Positions 25,271 through 34,767 of a stretch of DNA of 64,000 nucleotides are shown here, piece after piece. Below the pieces are notes generated by a model. That model worked only from the letters and a program-made list of their open reading frames with translations, ran no database searches and had not been told where the DNA came from. A program made the position numbers and the translations under genes. Position 1 is the first letter of the stretch; each line of letters starts with the position of its first letter. This DNA comes from Caballeronia catudaia (GTDB taxonomy: Bacteria > Pseudomonadota > Gammaproteobacteria > Burkholderiales > Burkholderiaceae), in contig NZ_FCOF02000022.1 of assembly GCF_001544755.2 (NCBI RefSeq), positions 37,532 through 101,531 of the forward strand, given 5' to 3'.

Positions 25271-26038
25271 TCAGTTCCCAAGGAACGCCGTCATCGTTTC
25301 CGCTATCTGCTTCCGATCGTTGTCGATGCATAACATGTGATAGCTGTTCTCTACGATCAGGCATCTTGACGTGGGTATGGCGTCGACCAGAAATGAAGCG
25401 GACTTGACCGAGGTCACTTCGTCTTCGCGAGAATTGATCACGAGCGTCGGATGTCTGATGTGTCTCGCGACCCTCCACACCTTGTAGCGCAGTCGATCGA
25501 CCTGGCGAATACACGCCAGCGGAACCCAGCGATAGTGAAACGCGTCGCCCCGTTGGAACCGGGCCTTGATCAAGGATCGAGTCAACGCGTTCTTGATTCC
25601 ATAAGGATCTTGCTCGGTGACTCTCATTCTTCGGGCCAGACAAGGAATGAGGTAGAGGAAATACCGGAGTCGCCGATAAAACGGCATCGACCACCCGTCG
25701 AGAAAGACCGGTGCTGCGAGCAGGACGAGCTTGCCGTCGCGCGGTCGACGCTCCGCGACGATCAATGCGAGCAGCGCTCCCATGCACATACCGATGAGAT
25801 GCACCGTTTCATAGGTACGGGCGAGCATGTCATATTCCCGCGTCGCTACGCTTATCCATTGCTCCGCGCGAGCCATGATCAGGTCCTCCGGGCTCGATCC
25901 GTGTCCCGGCAACGAAAGCGCGTGCGTATCGATCCCAATCTGGTTCAAAGACTTCCGCAAGATACCAAGATCGTGCACCGTGCCGCCGAGGCCATGAATC
26001 AGAAGAGCGACAGTGCGACGTTTTTCGGGTTGTTTCAT
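25271..26038 (-). CDS. Alpha/beta hydrolase with a cysteine nucleophile
   Basis: 255 residues with the alpha/beta-hydrolase layout: oxyanion HGLGG near residue 15, nucleophile elbow, acid (SREDEV) and His (NSYHML) near the C-terminus. It resembles carboxylesterase/monoacylglycerol-lipase types. The elbow reads GMCMG: Cys85 (codon TGC at 25784-25786) replaces the expected Ser, as in dienelactone hydrolases and PHA synthases. The start overlaps the stop of the outer-membrane channel gene by four bases (ATGA), so it is translated with the efflux pump. It is not part of the classical AdeABC set. The substrate could be a lipid or a pump substrate; unknown. Confidence 0.8.
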   Translation of the reverse strand: MKQPEKRRTVALLIHGLGGTVHDLGILRKSLNQIGIDTHALSLPGHGSSPEDLIMARAEQWISVATREYDMLARTYETVHLIGMCMGALLALIVAERRPRDGKLVLLAAPVFLDGWSMPFYRRLRYFLYLIPCLARRMRVTEQDPYGIKNALTRSLIKARFQRGDAFHYRWVPLACIRQVDRLRYKVWRVARHIRHPTLVINSREDEVTSVKSASFLVDAIPTSRCLIVENSYHMLCIDNDRKQIAETMTAFLGN

Positions 26039-27498
26039 GATCGTGCCAATTGGTCGGGCGCAACAAGGCTCAGCTCAGGCGCGGTGCCTGGAGGCCTCAC
26101 GTCGGTCTCGGTCAGGCCACCGCCGAGCGCCTTGTAAAGGGCGACGGCATTGCCGAACTCTGCGCGGCGCAAGTCCAGCAGAACCTGCCTCGATGCATAA
26201 AGCTGCCTCTGGGAATCCAGCAGTTCGAGCCGTCCGTCGACGCCGGCGCGATAGCGCAGGCTGGACAGATCAGTGCGACGCTCGGCGCTCGCCACCACCC
26301 GGGCCTGAGCCTCGATCTGCCGATGGAAGGTGTCGCGGCCCGCCAGGCCGTCGGCGACTTCGCGGAACGCGATCTGCACAGCCCGTTCGTATCCGGCAAC
26401 CGCGCTTGTCTTGCGCACTTCAGCGAGTCGGAACTCGGCGCGCAGGCGGCCGCCCTGAAACAGCGGGACTGTGACCTGCGGCGCGAAGGTCCATGCCCGA
26501 TGGTCGCCGTCGAAAAGGCCGCTCATGGCCGGACTGATGAAACCCAAAGAACTTGTCAATGAGAGCCGTGGAAAGAATGCGGCGCGCGCCGCACCGATAT
26601 CGGCATTGGCGGCGATCAGGTTCTGTTCCGCCTGCAAAATATCGGGCCGCCGGAACAGAAGGTCGGACGGCAGGCCTGCTGGCAGTCGCGTCATGACCGG
26701 TTGCTGCGCCAGCGGGGTCGGCTCCGGCAGATCCTTCGGGAAGTCGGCGCCGATCAGGAGCCACAGTGCATTGCCGGCCTGCTCGACCATGCGTGCGCGC
26801 GCCTCCAGATCTGCTTCGGCGCTGGCGACTTGACCTTCGGCGCCGGCCACGTCGACGCTGCTCGCCTGATGGGCGTTCCTGAGCCGGCGCGCGAGGTCGA
26901 GTGACTCCCGCCAGTCCGCAAGGGTGTGTTCGGCCAACTCGCGCTGCTCCTGTGCGAGGCGCTCGGCGAAGTACGCGTCGGCCACCGCACCAACGAGCGC
27001 GATCTGCGCGGCACGGCGTCCGTCATCGCTTTCGAGGTAACGGGCGAACGCGGCATCCGACAGGGAGCGAACGCGGCCGAACAGATCGATCTCGAACGCG
27101 CTGATCCCGACGTTGACGCCGTATTGCTTCTGCGTCATCGCGGCGATGGGCGGATCGGTCTCGGCATTGGGGGCGATGCGCTGGCGTGTGAAACCGCCTG
27201 CGGCGTCGGCAGAAGGCAATTGTGCAGCGCGCTGGATGCCATACTGGGCCGCGGCAGCTTCGACGTTCAGCGCGGCGAGCCGCAGATCGCGATTGCTTTC
27301 GAGCGCGAGTTCAATGAGACGCTGCAAACGCCGGTCACCGAACATCGTGCGCCAGCCCAGATCGGCTGCGTTCGTGCGCACATCGGGCGCGGCGCCTGTC
27401 GTGTATGTCATGGGGACGGGCGCAGCCGGCCTGACGAACGCCGGGGTCAAAGAGCAGGCCGACACGGCCAGCACGACGGGAAGAATGAGGGCTCGCAT
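26035..27498 (-). CDS. Outer-membrane efflux lipoprotein, NodT/OprM family
   Basis: 487 residues. Lipoprotein signal with the lipid Cys in VLAVSACSLTP (Cys15). Two TolC-like repeats follow, with segments DLGWRTMFGDRRLQRLIELA, LRRPDIL-type FRRPDILQAEQNLIAANADI and SLRYRAGVDGRLELLDSQR. It forms the trimeric outer-membrane duct of the RND pump encoded immediately upstream (4-base gap). Length and motifs are normal for the family. Confidence 0.93.
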   Translation of the reverse strand: MRALILPVVLAVSACSLTPAFVRPAAPVPMTYTTGAAPDVRTNAADLGWRTMFGDRRLQRLIELALESNRDLRLAALNVEAAAAQYGIQRAAQLPSADAAGGFTRQRIAPNAETDPPIAAMTQKQYGVNVGISAFEIDLFGRVRSLSDAAFARYLESDDGRRAAQIALVGAVADAYFAERLAQEQRELAEHTLADWRESLDLARRLRNAHQASSVDVAGAEGQVASAEADLEARARMVEQAGNALWLLIGADFPKDLPEPTPLAQQPVMTRLPAGLPSDLLFRRPDILQAEQNLIAANADIGAARAAFFPRLSLTSSLGFISPAMSGLFDGDHRAWTFAPQVTVPLFQGGRLRAEFRLAEVRKTSAVAGYERAVQIAFREVADGLAGRDTFHRQIEAQARVVASAERRTDLSSLRYRAGVDGRLELLDSQRQLYASRQVLLDLRRAEFGNAVALYKALGGGLTETDVRPPGTAPELSLVAPDQLARS

Positions 27499-27502
27499 GA
27501 CA

Positions 27503-30500
27503 TCAACTCTCTTGTTCTTGACGCACGGCCGCGCATTGACGGCGGGTTGCCCGCCATGCCGCGATGCGTTCCTGGAAGCTCATCACGAAAACAAAGAAGA
27601 CGGGCACGAAGAAGACAGCGAGGATCGTCGCAGTGACCATGCCGCCGAACACGCCGGTACCGATCGCGTGCTGTGTTTCCGCGCTCACGCCGGTCGCGAT
27701 CATCAGCGGCACCACGCCGAGGCCGAACGCCAGCGATGTCATCAGGATTGGACGCAGGCGCAGCCGGGCAGCTTCCACGGCGGCGTCCGCCAGCCCCTTG
27801 CCCTGTTCGCGCAATTGCTTCGCGAACTCGATGATGAGGATCGCGTTCTTCGCGGACAGGCCGATCACGGTGATCATCCCGACCTTGAAGAACACGTCGT
27901 TCGGCAATCCGCGCAGCAGCACCGCGCTGAGCGCGCCGATCAGCCCGAGCGGTATCACTAGCATCACCGACAGCGGAATCGACCAACTCTCGTAGAGCGC
28001 GGCCAGCACGAGGAACACGACCACCATCGACAGCGCCATTAGCATCGGAGCCTGCGACGCCGACTGACGCTCCTGCAGTGACTGCCCGGTCCACTCGACC
28101 GTGAAGCCCGAGGGCAACTGCGCGGCGAGACGTTCCATCTCGGCCATCGCCGCGCCGCTGGAATGACCCGGCGCGGCGCTGCCCGATATGCGCGCGGCCG
28201 GATAGCCCTCGAAGCGCGTCAGTTGCAGTGGCGACTCGGACCAGACGGGACGGATCACTTCCGATAGCGGCACCATGCCGCCGCCGGCATTGCGCACGTA
28301 CAGCTTCAGTACGTCGTTGATCTGCATGCGCGCGGACGCGTCGGCCTGGATGATGACCTGCTGCATACGTCTGGCATTCGGGAAGTCGTTGACGTAGGTC
28401 GAGCCGATCGCTGCCGACAGCGTTTCGCTGATGCTGGTGAAGGACACACCAAGCGCCTCGGCCTTGGGCCGGTCAATCTCCAGGTGGATGCTGGCACCCG
28501 CTGGCAGGTTATCGGGGTAGACGCCCGTTACGATGTCACTCTTCGCCGCGAGTTCCAGCAGCTTAGCTTGGGCCGCCTTCAGCGCTTCGTCGCCGTGATT
28601 GGCGCGATCCTGCAGACGCAGCGTGAAGCCCGAGCTGGTGCCGAGCTCGTCGATCGCGGGCGGCAGCAGGCTCATCACGGATCCCTCGGTCACCGTAGCC
28701 ATGGCTTGCTGTGCACGCGCGTTCTCATTGGGCGTCGTCGCGTCGCCGCGCCTGTCCCAGTCCTTGAGCACCGCAAAGTTCAGCGCGGCATTCGGTCCGG
28801 AGCCTGAGAAGCCATAGCCGACGATCGAAATGCTCGACTGGATCGCCGGGCGCGACGCGAGATGGCGCTGCAGCGTCCCGACCACATCCTGCGTGCGCTC
28901 GGCGGTCGCGTCGGCGGGCAGCAGGAAGCTTGTCATGAAGTAGCCCTGATCCTCGTCTGGCAGAAACGACGACGGCAGCATGCGAAAGCCGATGACGAGT
29001 GCGCCGGAAATCGCCGCGAACAGCAGCATCACACGCCCGGTCCGGCCGACGAGCCGGCCGACGCGCGATTCGTACGACCGCGTCATCCGCTCGAAACGAC
29101 GGTTGAACCAGCCGAAGAAGCCGCGTTTCTCGTGATTGCCGGGCGCGACCGGCTTGAGCATCGTCGCGCACAGAGCGGGCGTCAGCGTCAGCGCGAGGAG
29201 CGCCGAGAACAGAATGGAGACTGCCATCGACAGCGTGAACTGCTGGTAGATCACGCCAACCGAGCCGCTTGCCAATGCCATCGGGATGAACACCGCGGTC
29301 AGCACCAGTGTGATGCCGACGATCGCGCCGGAGATCTCCTTCATGGCCTTCGACGTTGCGAGCTTCGGCGAGAGACCTTCTTCGGTCATCAGGCGCTCGA
29401 CGTTCTCTACCACGACGATCGCATCGTCGACGATGATGCCGATCGAGAGCACCATGCCGAACATTGTTAGCACGTTGATGGAGAAGCCTGTCGCCAACAT
29501 GATCGTGAATGTGCCGAGCATCGCCACGGGCGCGACGATGGCCGGGATCAGCGTGTAGCGCACGTTCTGCAGGAACAGGTACATTACGAGGAACACGAGC
29601 ACCATCGCTTCGACGAGCGTATGGAGAACCTTCTCGATCGAAATCTGAACGAACGGAGAAGTATCGAACGGGATCGAATAGCTGATACCGGCCGGCATCG
29701 CCTTGCCCGCTTCCTTCAGACGCTCGCGCACGGCCGCCGCGGTCTTGACCGCATTGGCGCCGGGCGCGAGCTGCACGCCAGCGAAGGCGGCGGGCTTGCC
29801 GTTCTCGCTGCTGACGAAGCTGTACGACTGCGACCCGAGCTCGACCCGCGCGACGTCGCGCAGCACGACCCGGGAGCCATCGGCGTTGGCGCGCAGCACG
29901 ATCGCGGCAAACTGTTCCGGGGTCGTCAGTTGCCCTTGTGCGGTAAGCGGCACGGTCACCCGCTGACCGGTCAGAGCCGGCGACGCACCGACGCTGCCCG
30001 GCGCGATCTGCACGTTCTGCTGGCTGATCGCAGTCGTCAGGTCGTTCATCGACAAGCCATAGCCGATCAGCTTGTTCGGATCGACCCAGATGCGCATCGC
30101 CCGTTCGGAACCGAACAACTGTACGCGGCCGACGCCATCGACGCGTCGCAGCTCCTCGACGACGTTGCGCGCCATGTAGTCGCTGAGCATGCTCGCGTCG
30201 TAGAGACCGCTGTCGGACTTGAGACCGATAAGCATCAGGAAGCCCGAGGAAGCCGACTCCACGGTCACGCCGGACTGGCGCACGACCGGGGGCAGGCGCG
30301 GCTCGACGGTCTTGAGCTGGTTCTGAACGTCGACCTGGGCGAGCGCGGGATTCGTGCCGGGCTTGAACGTCACCGTGATCTGCGCGGTGCCCGACGTATC
30401 GGCCGACGACTCGAAGTAGAGCAGATTTTTGACGCCCGACAGCTCGCGCTCGATCAGGCTCAGCACGGAGTCGCTCATAGTTTGCGGCGTGGCGCCGGGA

Positions 30501-30646
30501 TACGTCGCGGTAATGGTGACGGCGGGCGGTGCGACCGAAGGGTAACGTTCGATCGGCAGTTGCGGTATCGCGATCAGGCCCAGCAGGATGATGAAGAGGG
30601 CGATCACCCACGCGAAGACGGGTCGCCGGATGAAGAATTCGGACAT
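27503..30646 (-). CDS. RND multidrug efflux permease, HAE1/AcrB-AdeB family
   Basis: 1047 residues from ATG 30646 (MSEFFIRRPVFAWVIALFII), a normal AcrB length; an upstream GTG would add 16 unlikely residues. The helix-4 proton-relay Asp pair is seen in SIGIIVDDAIVVVENVERLM, and the C-terminal GLSAKNAILIIEFAKQLREQ is typical. Twelve helices and two large periplasmic loops are expected. It exports drugs or other amphiphiles with the adaptor and outer-membrane protein of this operon. The adaptor stop and permease start are 19 bases apart. Confidence 0.95.
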   Translation of the reverse strand: MSEFFIRRPVFAWVIALFIILLGLIAIPQLPIERYPSVAPPAVTITATYPGATPQTMSDSVLSLIERELSGVKNLLYFESSADTSGTAQITVTFKPGTNPALAQVDVQNQLKTVEPRLPPVVRQSGVTVESASSGFLMLIGLKSDSGLYDASMLSDYMARNVVEELRRVDGVGRVQLFGSERAMRIWVDPNKLIGYGLSMNDLTTAISQQNVQIAPGSVGASPALTGQRVTVPLTAQGQLTTPEQFAAIVLRANADGSRVVLRDVARVELGSQSYSFVSSENGKPAAFAGVQLAPGANAVKTAAAVRERLKEAGKAMPAGISYSIPFDTSPFVQISIEKVLHTLVEAMVLVFLVMYLFLQNVRYTLIPAIVAPVAMLGTFTIMLATGFSINVLTMFGMVLSIGIIVDDAIVVVENVERLMTEEGLSPKLATSKAMKEISGAIVGITLVLTAVFIPMALASGSVGVIYQQFTLSMAVSILFSALLALTLTPALCATMLKPVAPGNHEKRGFFGWFNRRFERMTRSYESRVGRLVGRTGRVMLLFAAISGALVIGFRMLPSSFLPDEDQGYFMTSFLLPADATAERTQDVVGTLQRHLASRPAIQSSISIVGYGFSGSGPNAALNFAVLKDWDRRGDATTPNENARAQQAMATVTEGSVMSLLPPAIDELGTSSGFTLRLQDRANHGDEALKAAQAKLLELAAKSDIVTGVYPDNLPAGASIHLEIDRPKAEALGVSFTSISETLSAAIGSTYVNDFPNARRMQQVIIQADASARMQINDVLKLYVRNAGGGMVPLSEVIRPVWSESPLQLTRFEGYPAARISGSAAPGHSSGAAMAEMERLAAQLPSGFTVEWTGQSLQERQSASQAPMLMALSMVVVFLVLAALYESWSIPLSVMLVIPLGLIGALSAVLLRGLPNDVFFKVGMITVIGLSAKNAILIIEFAKQLREQGKGLADAAVEAARLRLRPILMTSLAFGLGVVPLMIATGVSAETQHAIGTGVFGGMVTATILAVFFVPVFFVFVMSFQERIAAWRATRRQCAAVRQEQES

Positions 30647-30665
30647 GGCTGGACGCTCCCGTGAC

Positions 30666-31826
30666 TCAGTGCGTGGGTGCAGCCAGCGGCGCACCGGGCG
30701 ATTTCCCGTCGTTCGCGGCGACCAGCGCGCCGTCGTTCAGGCGCTCCATGCCTTCGACCACGATCTTCTGCCCGGACGTGAGACCCGATTGAATGCGGTA
30801 ATGACGTCCGCTCAGCTCGCCGAGCTCGACGGGCCTTGGCCGCGCGTGGCTCGTCGCGTCGATCACCCAGACCTGCGGCTTGCCCGCGACGCGTACGACC
30901 GCCTGCTGCGGAACAAGCAGCGTGCTCGCGTAGTTCGCGCGCGGAATCCGTGCCCGTACATACATTCCCGGAAGAAGCTGCCGCTTCGGGTTGTCGACCA
31001 GCACGCGCAACAACACATCGCCGGTCCCGGAATCGACGTTGACGCCCGAAAAGAGCACGCGGCCTTTCACGCCGTACGGTGTGTCGTCGTCGCGCAGAAC
31101 TTCCACCGGAAGGCCACCGCCGCCGCCTTGTTGTTGCGTCGACAGTATGTTGCGCAGCGATTCGAGCGATGCCGCCGGCTGGCGCACATCCACATAGACC
31201 TGATCGATCTGCTGGATGCGCGCCATGGGTTGGCTGTCGCTACTGGCGACCAGCGCTCCCTCGGTCATCAGCGCCTGATCGATGCGGCCGGAGATCGGCG
31301 CCTCGACCGTCGCGAACTTCAGATCGAGCTGCCGACGCGCGAGCGTGGCGCTTGCCTGCGCCACGTCTGCGACGCCCTGGTCTCGCTGCGAGACGGCGTC
31401 GTCGTAGACCTGGCGGCTGATCGCGTCAGCTTCGACAAGCGGCTGCAGGCGCGCCGTTTGCACTTTCGCGCGCGCAAGCGCTGCCTCGGCGCGTTGCAGC
31501 GCCGCCGCGGCCGTGTCCCTGTCAGCCTTGAACGGCGCAGGGTTGATCTGAAACAGCGGCTGGCCGGCACGCACCTCGGTGCCTTGCTCGAACAGCCGGC
31601 GCATGACGATACCGCTGACCTGCGGCCGTATCTCAGCGATGCGCATTGCTGCGACCCGACCCGGCAAATCTTCCGTGAGTCTGAGCGAAGCGTGCACCAC
31701 GGTCGCCGACGCCACGGGAATCGCGGGGGAGGCGCCCAGCTGTTCGGCTTGCCCGCAGCCCGCAAGCATTGCCTCCAGCAGCAGCACGCACAAACTGCCA
31801 CCCAGAGACCATCTTTCAAGTTTCAT
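30666..31826 (-). CDS. RND periplasmic adaptor (membrane fusion protein), lipoprotein
   Basis: 386 residues from ATG 31826 (MKLERWSLGGSLCVLLLEAM); a longer in-frame reading upstream is not a natural start. Lipobox LAGC (Cys24). The HlyD/AcrA lipoyl halves are seen in GRVAAMRIAEIRPQVSGIV and LKFATVEAPISGRIDQALM, separated by a helical hairpin of about 65 residues. The C-terminal domain includes QQAVVRVAGKPQVWVID. First gene of the efflux operon; its promoter must lie in 31827-32046. Confidence 0.93.
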   Translation of the reverse strand: MKLERWSLGGSLCVLLLEAMLAGCGQAEQLGASPAIPVASATVVHASLRLTEDLPGRVAAMRIAEIRPQVSGIVMRRLFEQGTEVRAGQPLFQINPAPFKADRDTAAAALQRAEAALARAKVQTARLQPLVEADAISRQVYDDAVSQRDQGVADVAQASATLARRQLDLKFATVEAPISGRIDQALMTEGALVASSDSQPMARIQQIDQVYVDVRQPAASLESLRNILSTQQQGGGGGLPVEVLRDDDTPYGVKGRVLFSGVNVDSGTGDVLLRVLVDNPKRQLLPGMYVRARIPRANYASTLLVPQQAVVRVAGKPQVWVIDATSHARPRPVELGELSGRHYRIQSGLTSGQKIVVEGMERLNDGALVAANDGKSPGAPLAAPTH

Positions 31827-31907
31827 ATGAACTCCATCAGACGCAGGCAGTCGCCCGCTTGAACGGCAAGAAGTCTGCGTTCGAACGATGGGGTTTCCTT
31901 CGCGATT

Positions 31908-31974
31908 TGATGGAGAAACGATGAAGACGCAGTCATCTTCAAAGTGCTCGTCCGGCTTCACAGTTTCTCCATCA
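31908..31974. repeat. 12-bp inverted repeat in the adaptor/glycosyltransferase intergenic region
   Basis: TGATGGAGAAAC at 31908-31919 and its exact complement GTTTCTCCATCA at 31963-31974, separated by 43 bases. It sits 82 bases upstream of the adaptor start, where regulator binding for the efflux operon would be expected. It could be a pair of operator half-sites or a leader hairpin for the + strand genes. Confidence 0.4.
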
Positions 31975-32046
31975 GTTCTCCAACGTTGCTTATCGATCCA
32001 TCTTCAACATTGCCCTTTGGAGCAAATTCTTCGAGGGATCGGTCGC

Positions 32047-33144
32047 ATGAACCGCAGTTTAAGCATCATCCACAGCGAATCGTCGAAGGGGTGGGGAGGG
32101 CAGGAAATGCGCACCGTCAGGGAAATGATCGGCATGCGCGACGCCGGCCACCGTGTCGAACTGATTTGCCCGCGTGACGCGTTGATCGGAATGCACGGTG
32201 CTGCCGCCGGATTCGCCGTGCATCATTCGGAGATGAGGACGGGAGGCGATGTCGCCTCCGCTATCGATATTGCATGCATGTTGCGGCGTCGAGCTTGCGA
32301 CGTGCTCAACACGCACAGCGGCCACGACAGCCTGGTCGCAGGCTTTGCCGCCCGCCTGGCCGGTACGCCGCTGGTTGTACGGACGCGTCACCTTGCGTTG
32401 CCCATCACTTCGCTTGCGACCTACAACTGGCTTCCTCACCGCGTGATCGCGGTGAGTCACCACGTTCGGAAGTATTTGATCGGTGCCGGAGTCGGTGCGG
32501 ACCGGGTCGAAACCATCTATGACGGCATTGAGAATCTCGCAGCCGGCGGGAAGTCAACACTGCGCACAGAGCTGGGACTCCGGGACGATGATGTCGTCGC
32601 CTGCATGGTCGCCATCATGCGGGAAGGGAAGGGCCACGACGACCTCATTGCAGCCGTCGTCCCGCTACTGGAGTCGCGTGAGAAATTCCATGTTGTGCTG
32701 GCTGGAGACGGCCCGATGTTCGCCGAAATAGAGCGCATGGTCTTGAACCGCGGCCTCGAGCACCGAATTCACCTGTTGGGGTTCCGCAGCGACGTTCCAA
32801 ACATCATGGCCGGATGCGATTTCTTCGTGCTTCCGACGCATCAGGAGGCGCTCGGCCAAGCCTTCATCGAGGCGATGTCGCTGGGCCTTCCGGTCATCGG
32901 AACGGACGTGGGAGGGGTGCCCGAGCTGATCAGCGACGAAGTGAACGGTCTGCTGGTTCCTCCGCGCGATCCCGTCGTTTTGGCAGAAGCGCTCGTACGG
33001 CTCATCGACAACGCATCGCTTCGACACGAACTGAGTCATGCAGGTCGATTTATTTTGTCGAAAGGGTTTAGCGTGACGAACATGGTGTACGACACAATGT
33101 GCTTCTATCGACGCTCGCTCCAGCAGAGAGGCTATCAAGCATGA
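32047..33144 (+). CDS. Glycosyltransferase family 4
   Basis: 365 residues from ATG 32047 (MNRSLSIIHSESSKGWGGQE); in-frame ATGs at 31888 and 31921 add non-homologous residues. The N-terminal acceptor domain begins with the SKGWGGQEMR loop. The C-terminal nucleotide-sugar domain has EGKGHDDLIAAVVPLL, AGDGP, LGFRSDVPNIMAGCDFFVLP and the E(x7)E motif in HQEALGQAFIEAMSLGLPVI. It transfers a sugar in surface polysaccharide or LPS synthesis. Its stop overlaps the deacetylase start (ATGA). Confidence 0.88.
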   Translation: MNRSLSIIHSESSKGWGGQEMRTVREMIGMRDAGHRVELICPRDALIGMHGAAAGFAVHHSEMRTGGDVASAIDIACMLRRRACDVLNTHSGHDSLVAGFAARLAGTPLVVRTRHLALPITSLATYNWLPHRVIAVSHHVRKYLIGAGVGADRVETIYDGIENLAAGGKSTLRTELGLRDDDVVACMVAIMREGKGHDDLIAAVVPLLESREKFHVVLAGDGPMFAEIERMVLNRGLEHRIHLLGFRSDVPNIMAGCDFFVLPTHQEALGQAFIEAMSLGLPVIGTDVGGVPELISDEVNGLLVPPRDPVVLAEALVRLIDNASLRHELSHAGRFILSKGFSVTNMVYDTMCFYRRSLQQRGYQA

Positions 33145-33983
33145 AGCCGCACCATGCGCGAGCGGTACCTGTGCTGATGTATCACCACGTCAGCAATTCA
33201 CCGGGAATGCTGACTGTCACCGTCGAGCACTTCACACAACAGATCGCCTACCTTCGTCGTGCGGGCTACCAGACGCTCGGTGGCGACGGGCTGGCGGCAT
33301 TCCTTTGCGGCGAGCGGGTTCCTGCCAGGTCGGTGGTCATCACGTTTGACGATGGCTATCTGGACAACTGGGTTTTCGCGCATCCGATCCTGCAGCGTTG
33401 GGGATTCAAGGCACTATGCTTCCTAGTCACGAGTTGGCCCGGCGATGGACCCGTTCGTCCGACTTCAGTCGACGCATCGGCCGAATCGCCCCGCGTACTC
33501 TCCCACGAGGACTCGCAGATTGCCATCCAGAATGGAAAGGCCGATGACGCCATCATGCGCTGGTCCGAAATCGAAGCGATGAGACGTGCAGGAACCTTCG
33601 AATTTCATAGCCATACGCACACGCACAGGCGTTGGGATCATCTAACGACTTCGCGCAGGGCGAAGCGGGCTTGTCTGACAGAAGATTTGCGAGCGGGACG
33701 AAATGAACTCTTGGCGCGGCTGGGAACTGAGTCACGTCATCTTTGCTGGCCTGAAGGCTTTTACGATGGCGATTATCGGGAGATCGCGCTGAATGAGGGC
33801 TTCAATTTGCTTTATACATGTAATCGGGGTACTAATCCGCAATCGAACCGGGATAACAAGGATGCCGAGCGGACTATCGCGCGGTTGGCCGTGCGCGACC
33901 GCCCCGCATCATGGCTGGCAACCCGACTCTGGATACATGGTCGACCGTTGTTGAGCCGGGCGTACTTGAGTTTAAGGTTGTAA
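33141..33983 (+). CDS. Polysaccharide deacetylase (NodB/CE4 family)
   Basis: 280 residues from ATG 33141, overlapping the glycosyltransferase stop. NodB motifs: the catalytic and metal-binding ITFDDGY near residue 72 and the metal-binding HSHTHTH near residue 157, with MYHHVS at the N-terminus as in PgaB-like deacetylases. No signal peptide is evident, so it may act in the cytoplasm on a lipid-linked sugar. It is co-translated with the glycosyltransferase and probably modifies the same glycan. Confidence 0.87.
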   Translation: MKPHHARAVPVLMYHHVSNSPGMLTVTVEHFTQQIAYLRRAGYQTLGGDGLAAFLCGERVPARSVVITFDDGYLDNWVFAHPILQRWGFKALCFLVTSWPGDGPVRPTSVDASAESPRVLSHEDSQIAIQNGKADDAIMRWSEIEAMRRAGTFEFHSHTHTHRRWDHLTTSRRAKRACLTEDLRAGRNELLARLGTESRHLCWPEGFYDGDYREIALNEGFNLLYTCNRGTNPQSNRDNKDAERTIARLAVRDRPASWLATRLWIHGRPLLSRAYLSLRL

Positions 33984-34440
33984 TTAAGCGAGGCGGGTCG
34001 TAATCGCATGAAGGCCGACAGGTCAAGCAGCATTTTGATTCAAATGGAAGCGCTGAGCTAATGCGACAGACAACGGATAGATAGCTTAGACGCACCAGGG
34101 ACCGCTGCCGGATGTGGGAGAGGCACGGCTCCGGTCGCCGAACCATTGGCCTACGATCGACCTCAATACCTAGTCGCTCGTGGCCTCCGTTTCGATCGGG
34201 AGGGCGGCGACGGTTAGTTCGCTGAACGCGCAACTTCGCGGACCACTACAGCGGCCGTTAGAAAGACGATCTGATCGACGGTAGCGGTTGCGCTGTCGAT
34301 TCCGTTCACGCGTTGGCGCCATCCTGGCTGCTCATGGAGGTGCTCGCGCACCGCGCCGATCAACACTCTGACCGAGTTGAAATGAAGGATGATCGACCCG
34401 AGGTTCGATTCCGGCCCAACTGCCGAAGTGATTTTACATA
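33984..34440. other. Non-coding or decayed stretch
   Basis: I see no gene, repeat or clear terminator here. All frames are broken by stops. It marks the change from the intact operons to the accessory zone. Confidence 0.5.
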
Positions 34441-34767
34441 ATGAAACTTACCGCATATTCGTTAGTGCTACGAAATACAGACGACATGCAACGCTGGAGC
34501 GTTGAGCACGGTCGGCTCGGCGGCATGCTGATAAGCGATACCGAGTTCTTGTTTGCAGGCCACTCAGGTCAGACGACGAGCCAGGGAAGCCTCGCGTACC
34601 ACGCTCTCCGACAGCGGCAGAAGGAGCGCTTTGCTGGGGGGCGTGAGATTTTCAGGCCAGAGAGCGGCCGGATTTTCGGTTCGCGTGGCGTAGACATCTG
34701 CAAACAAACGATTGTGGGTACCGGAACTGAGGATTCGATCAGTGTAGCCGTTCACGACGGTCTTTAG
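34441..34767 (+). CDS. Possible small protein of unknown function
   Basis: A 108-residue open frame starting MKLTAYSLVLRNTDD. No family is recognised and there is no clear ribosome-binding site (the upstream bases are gattttacata). It may be a spurious reading frame within decayed DNA. Confidence 0.25.
   Translation: MKLTAYSLVLRNTDDMQRWSVEHGRLGGMLISDTEFLFAGHSGQTTSQGSLAYHALRQRQKERFAGGREIFRPESGRIFGSRGVDICKQTIVGTGTEDSISVAVHDGL

Noticed and set aside
28725..30611. 628-codon - strand frame and 347-codon + strand frame (29621-30664) overlapping the RND pump
   Set aside because: Both are Arg-rich shadow frames of the AcrB-like gene, without motifs or ribosome sites.
34399..34412. GGTTCGATTCC as a tRNA T arm
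   Set aside because: No matching acceptor, D or anticodon arm upstream within 60 bases.
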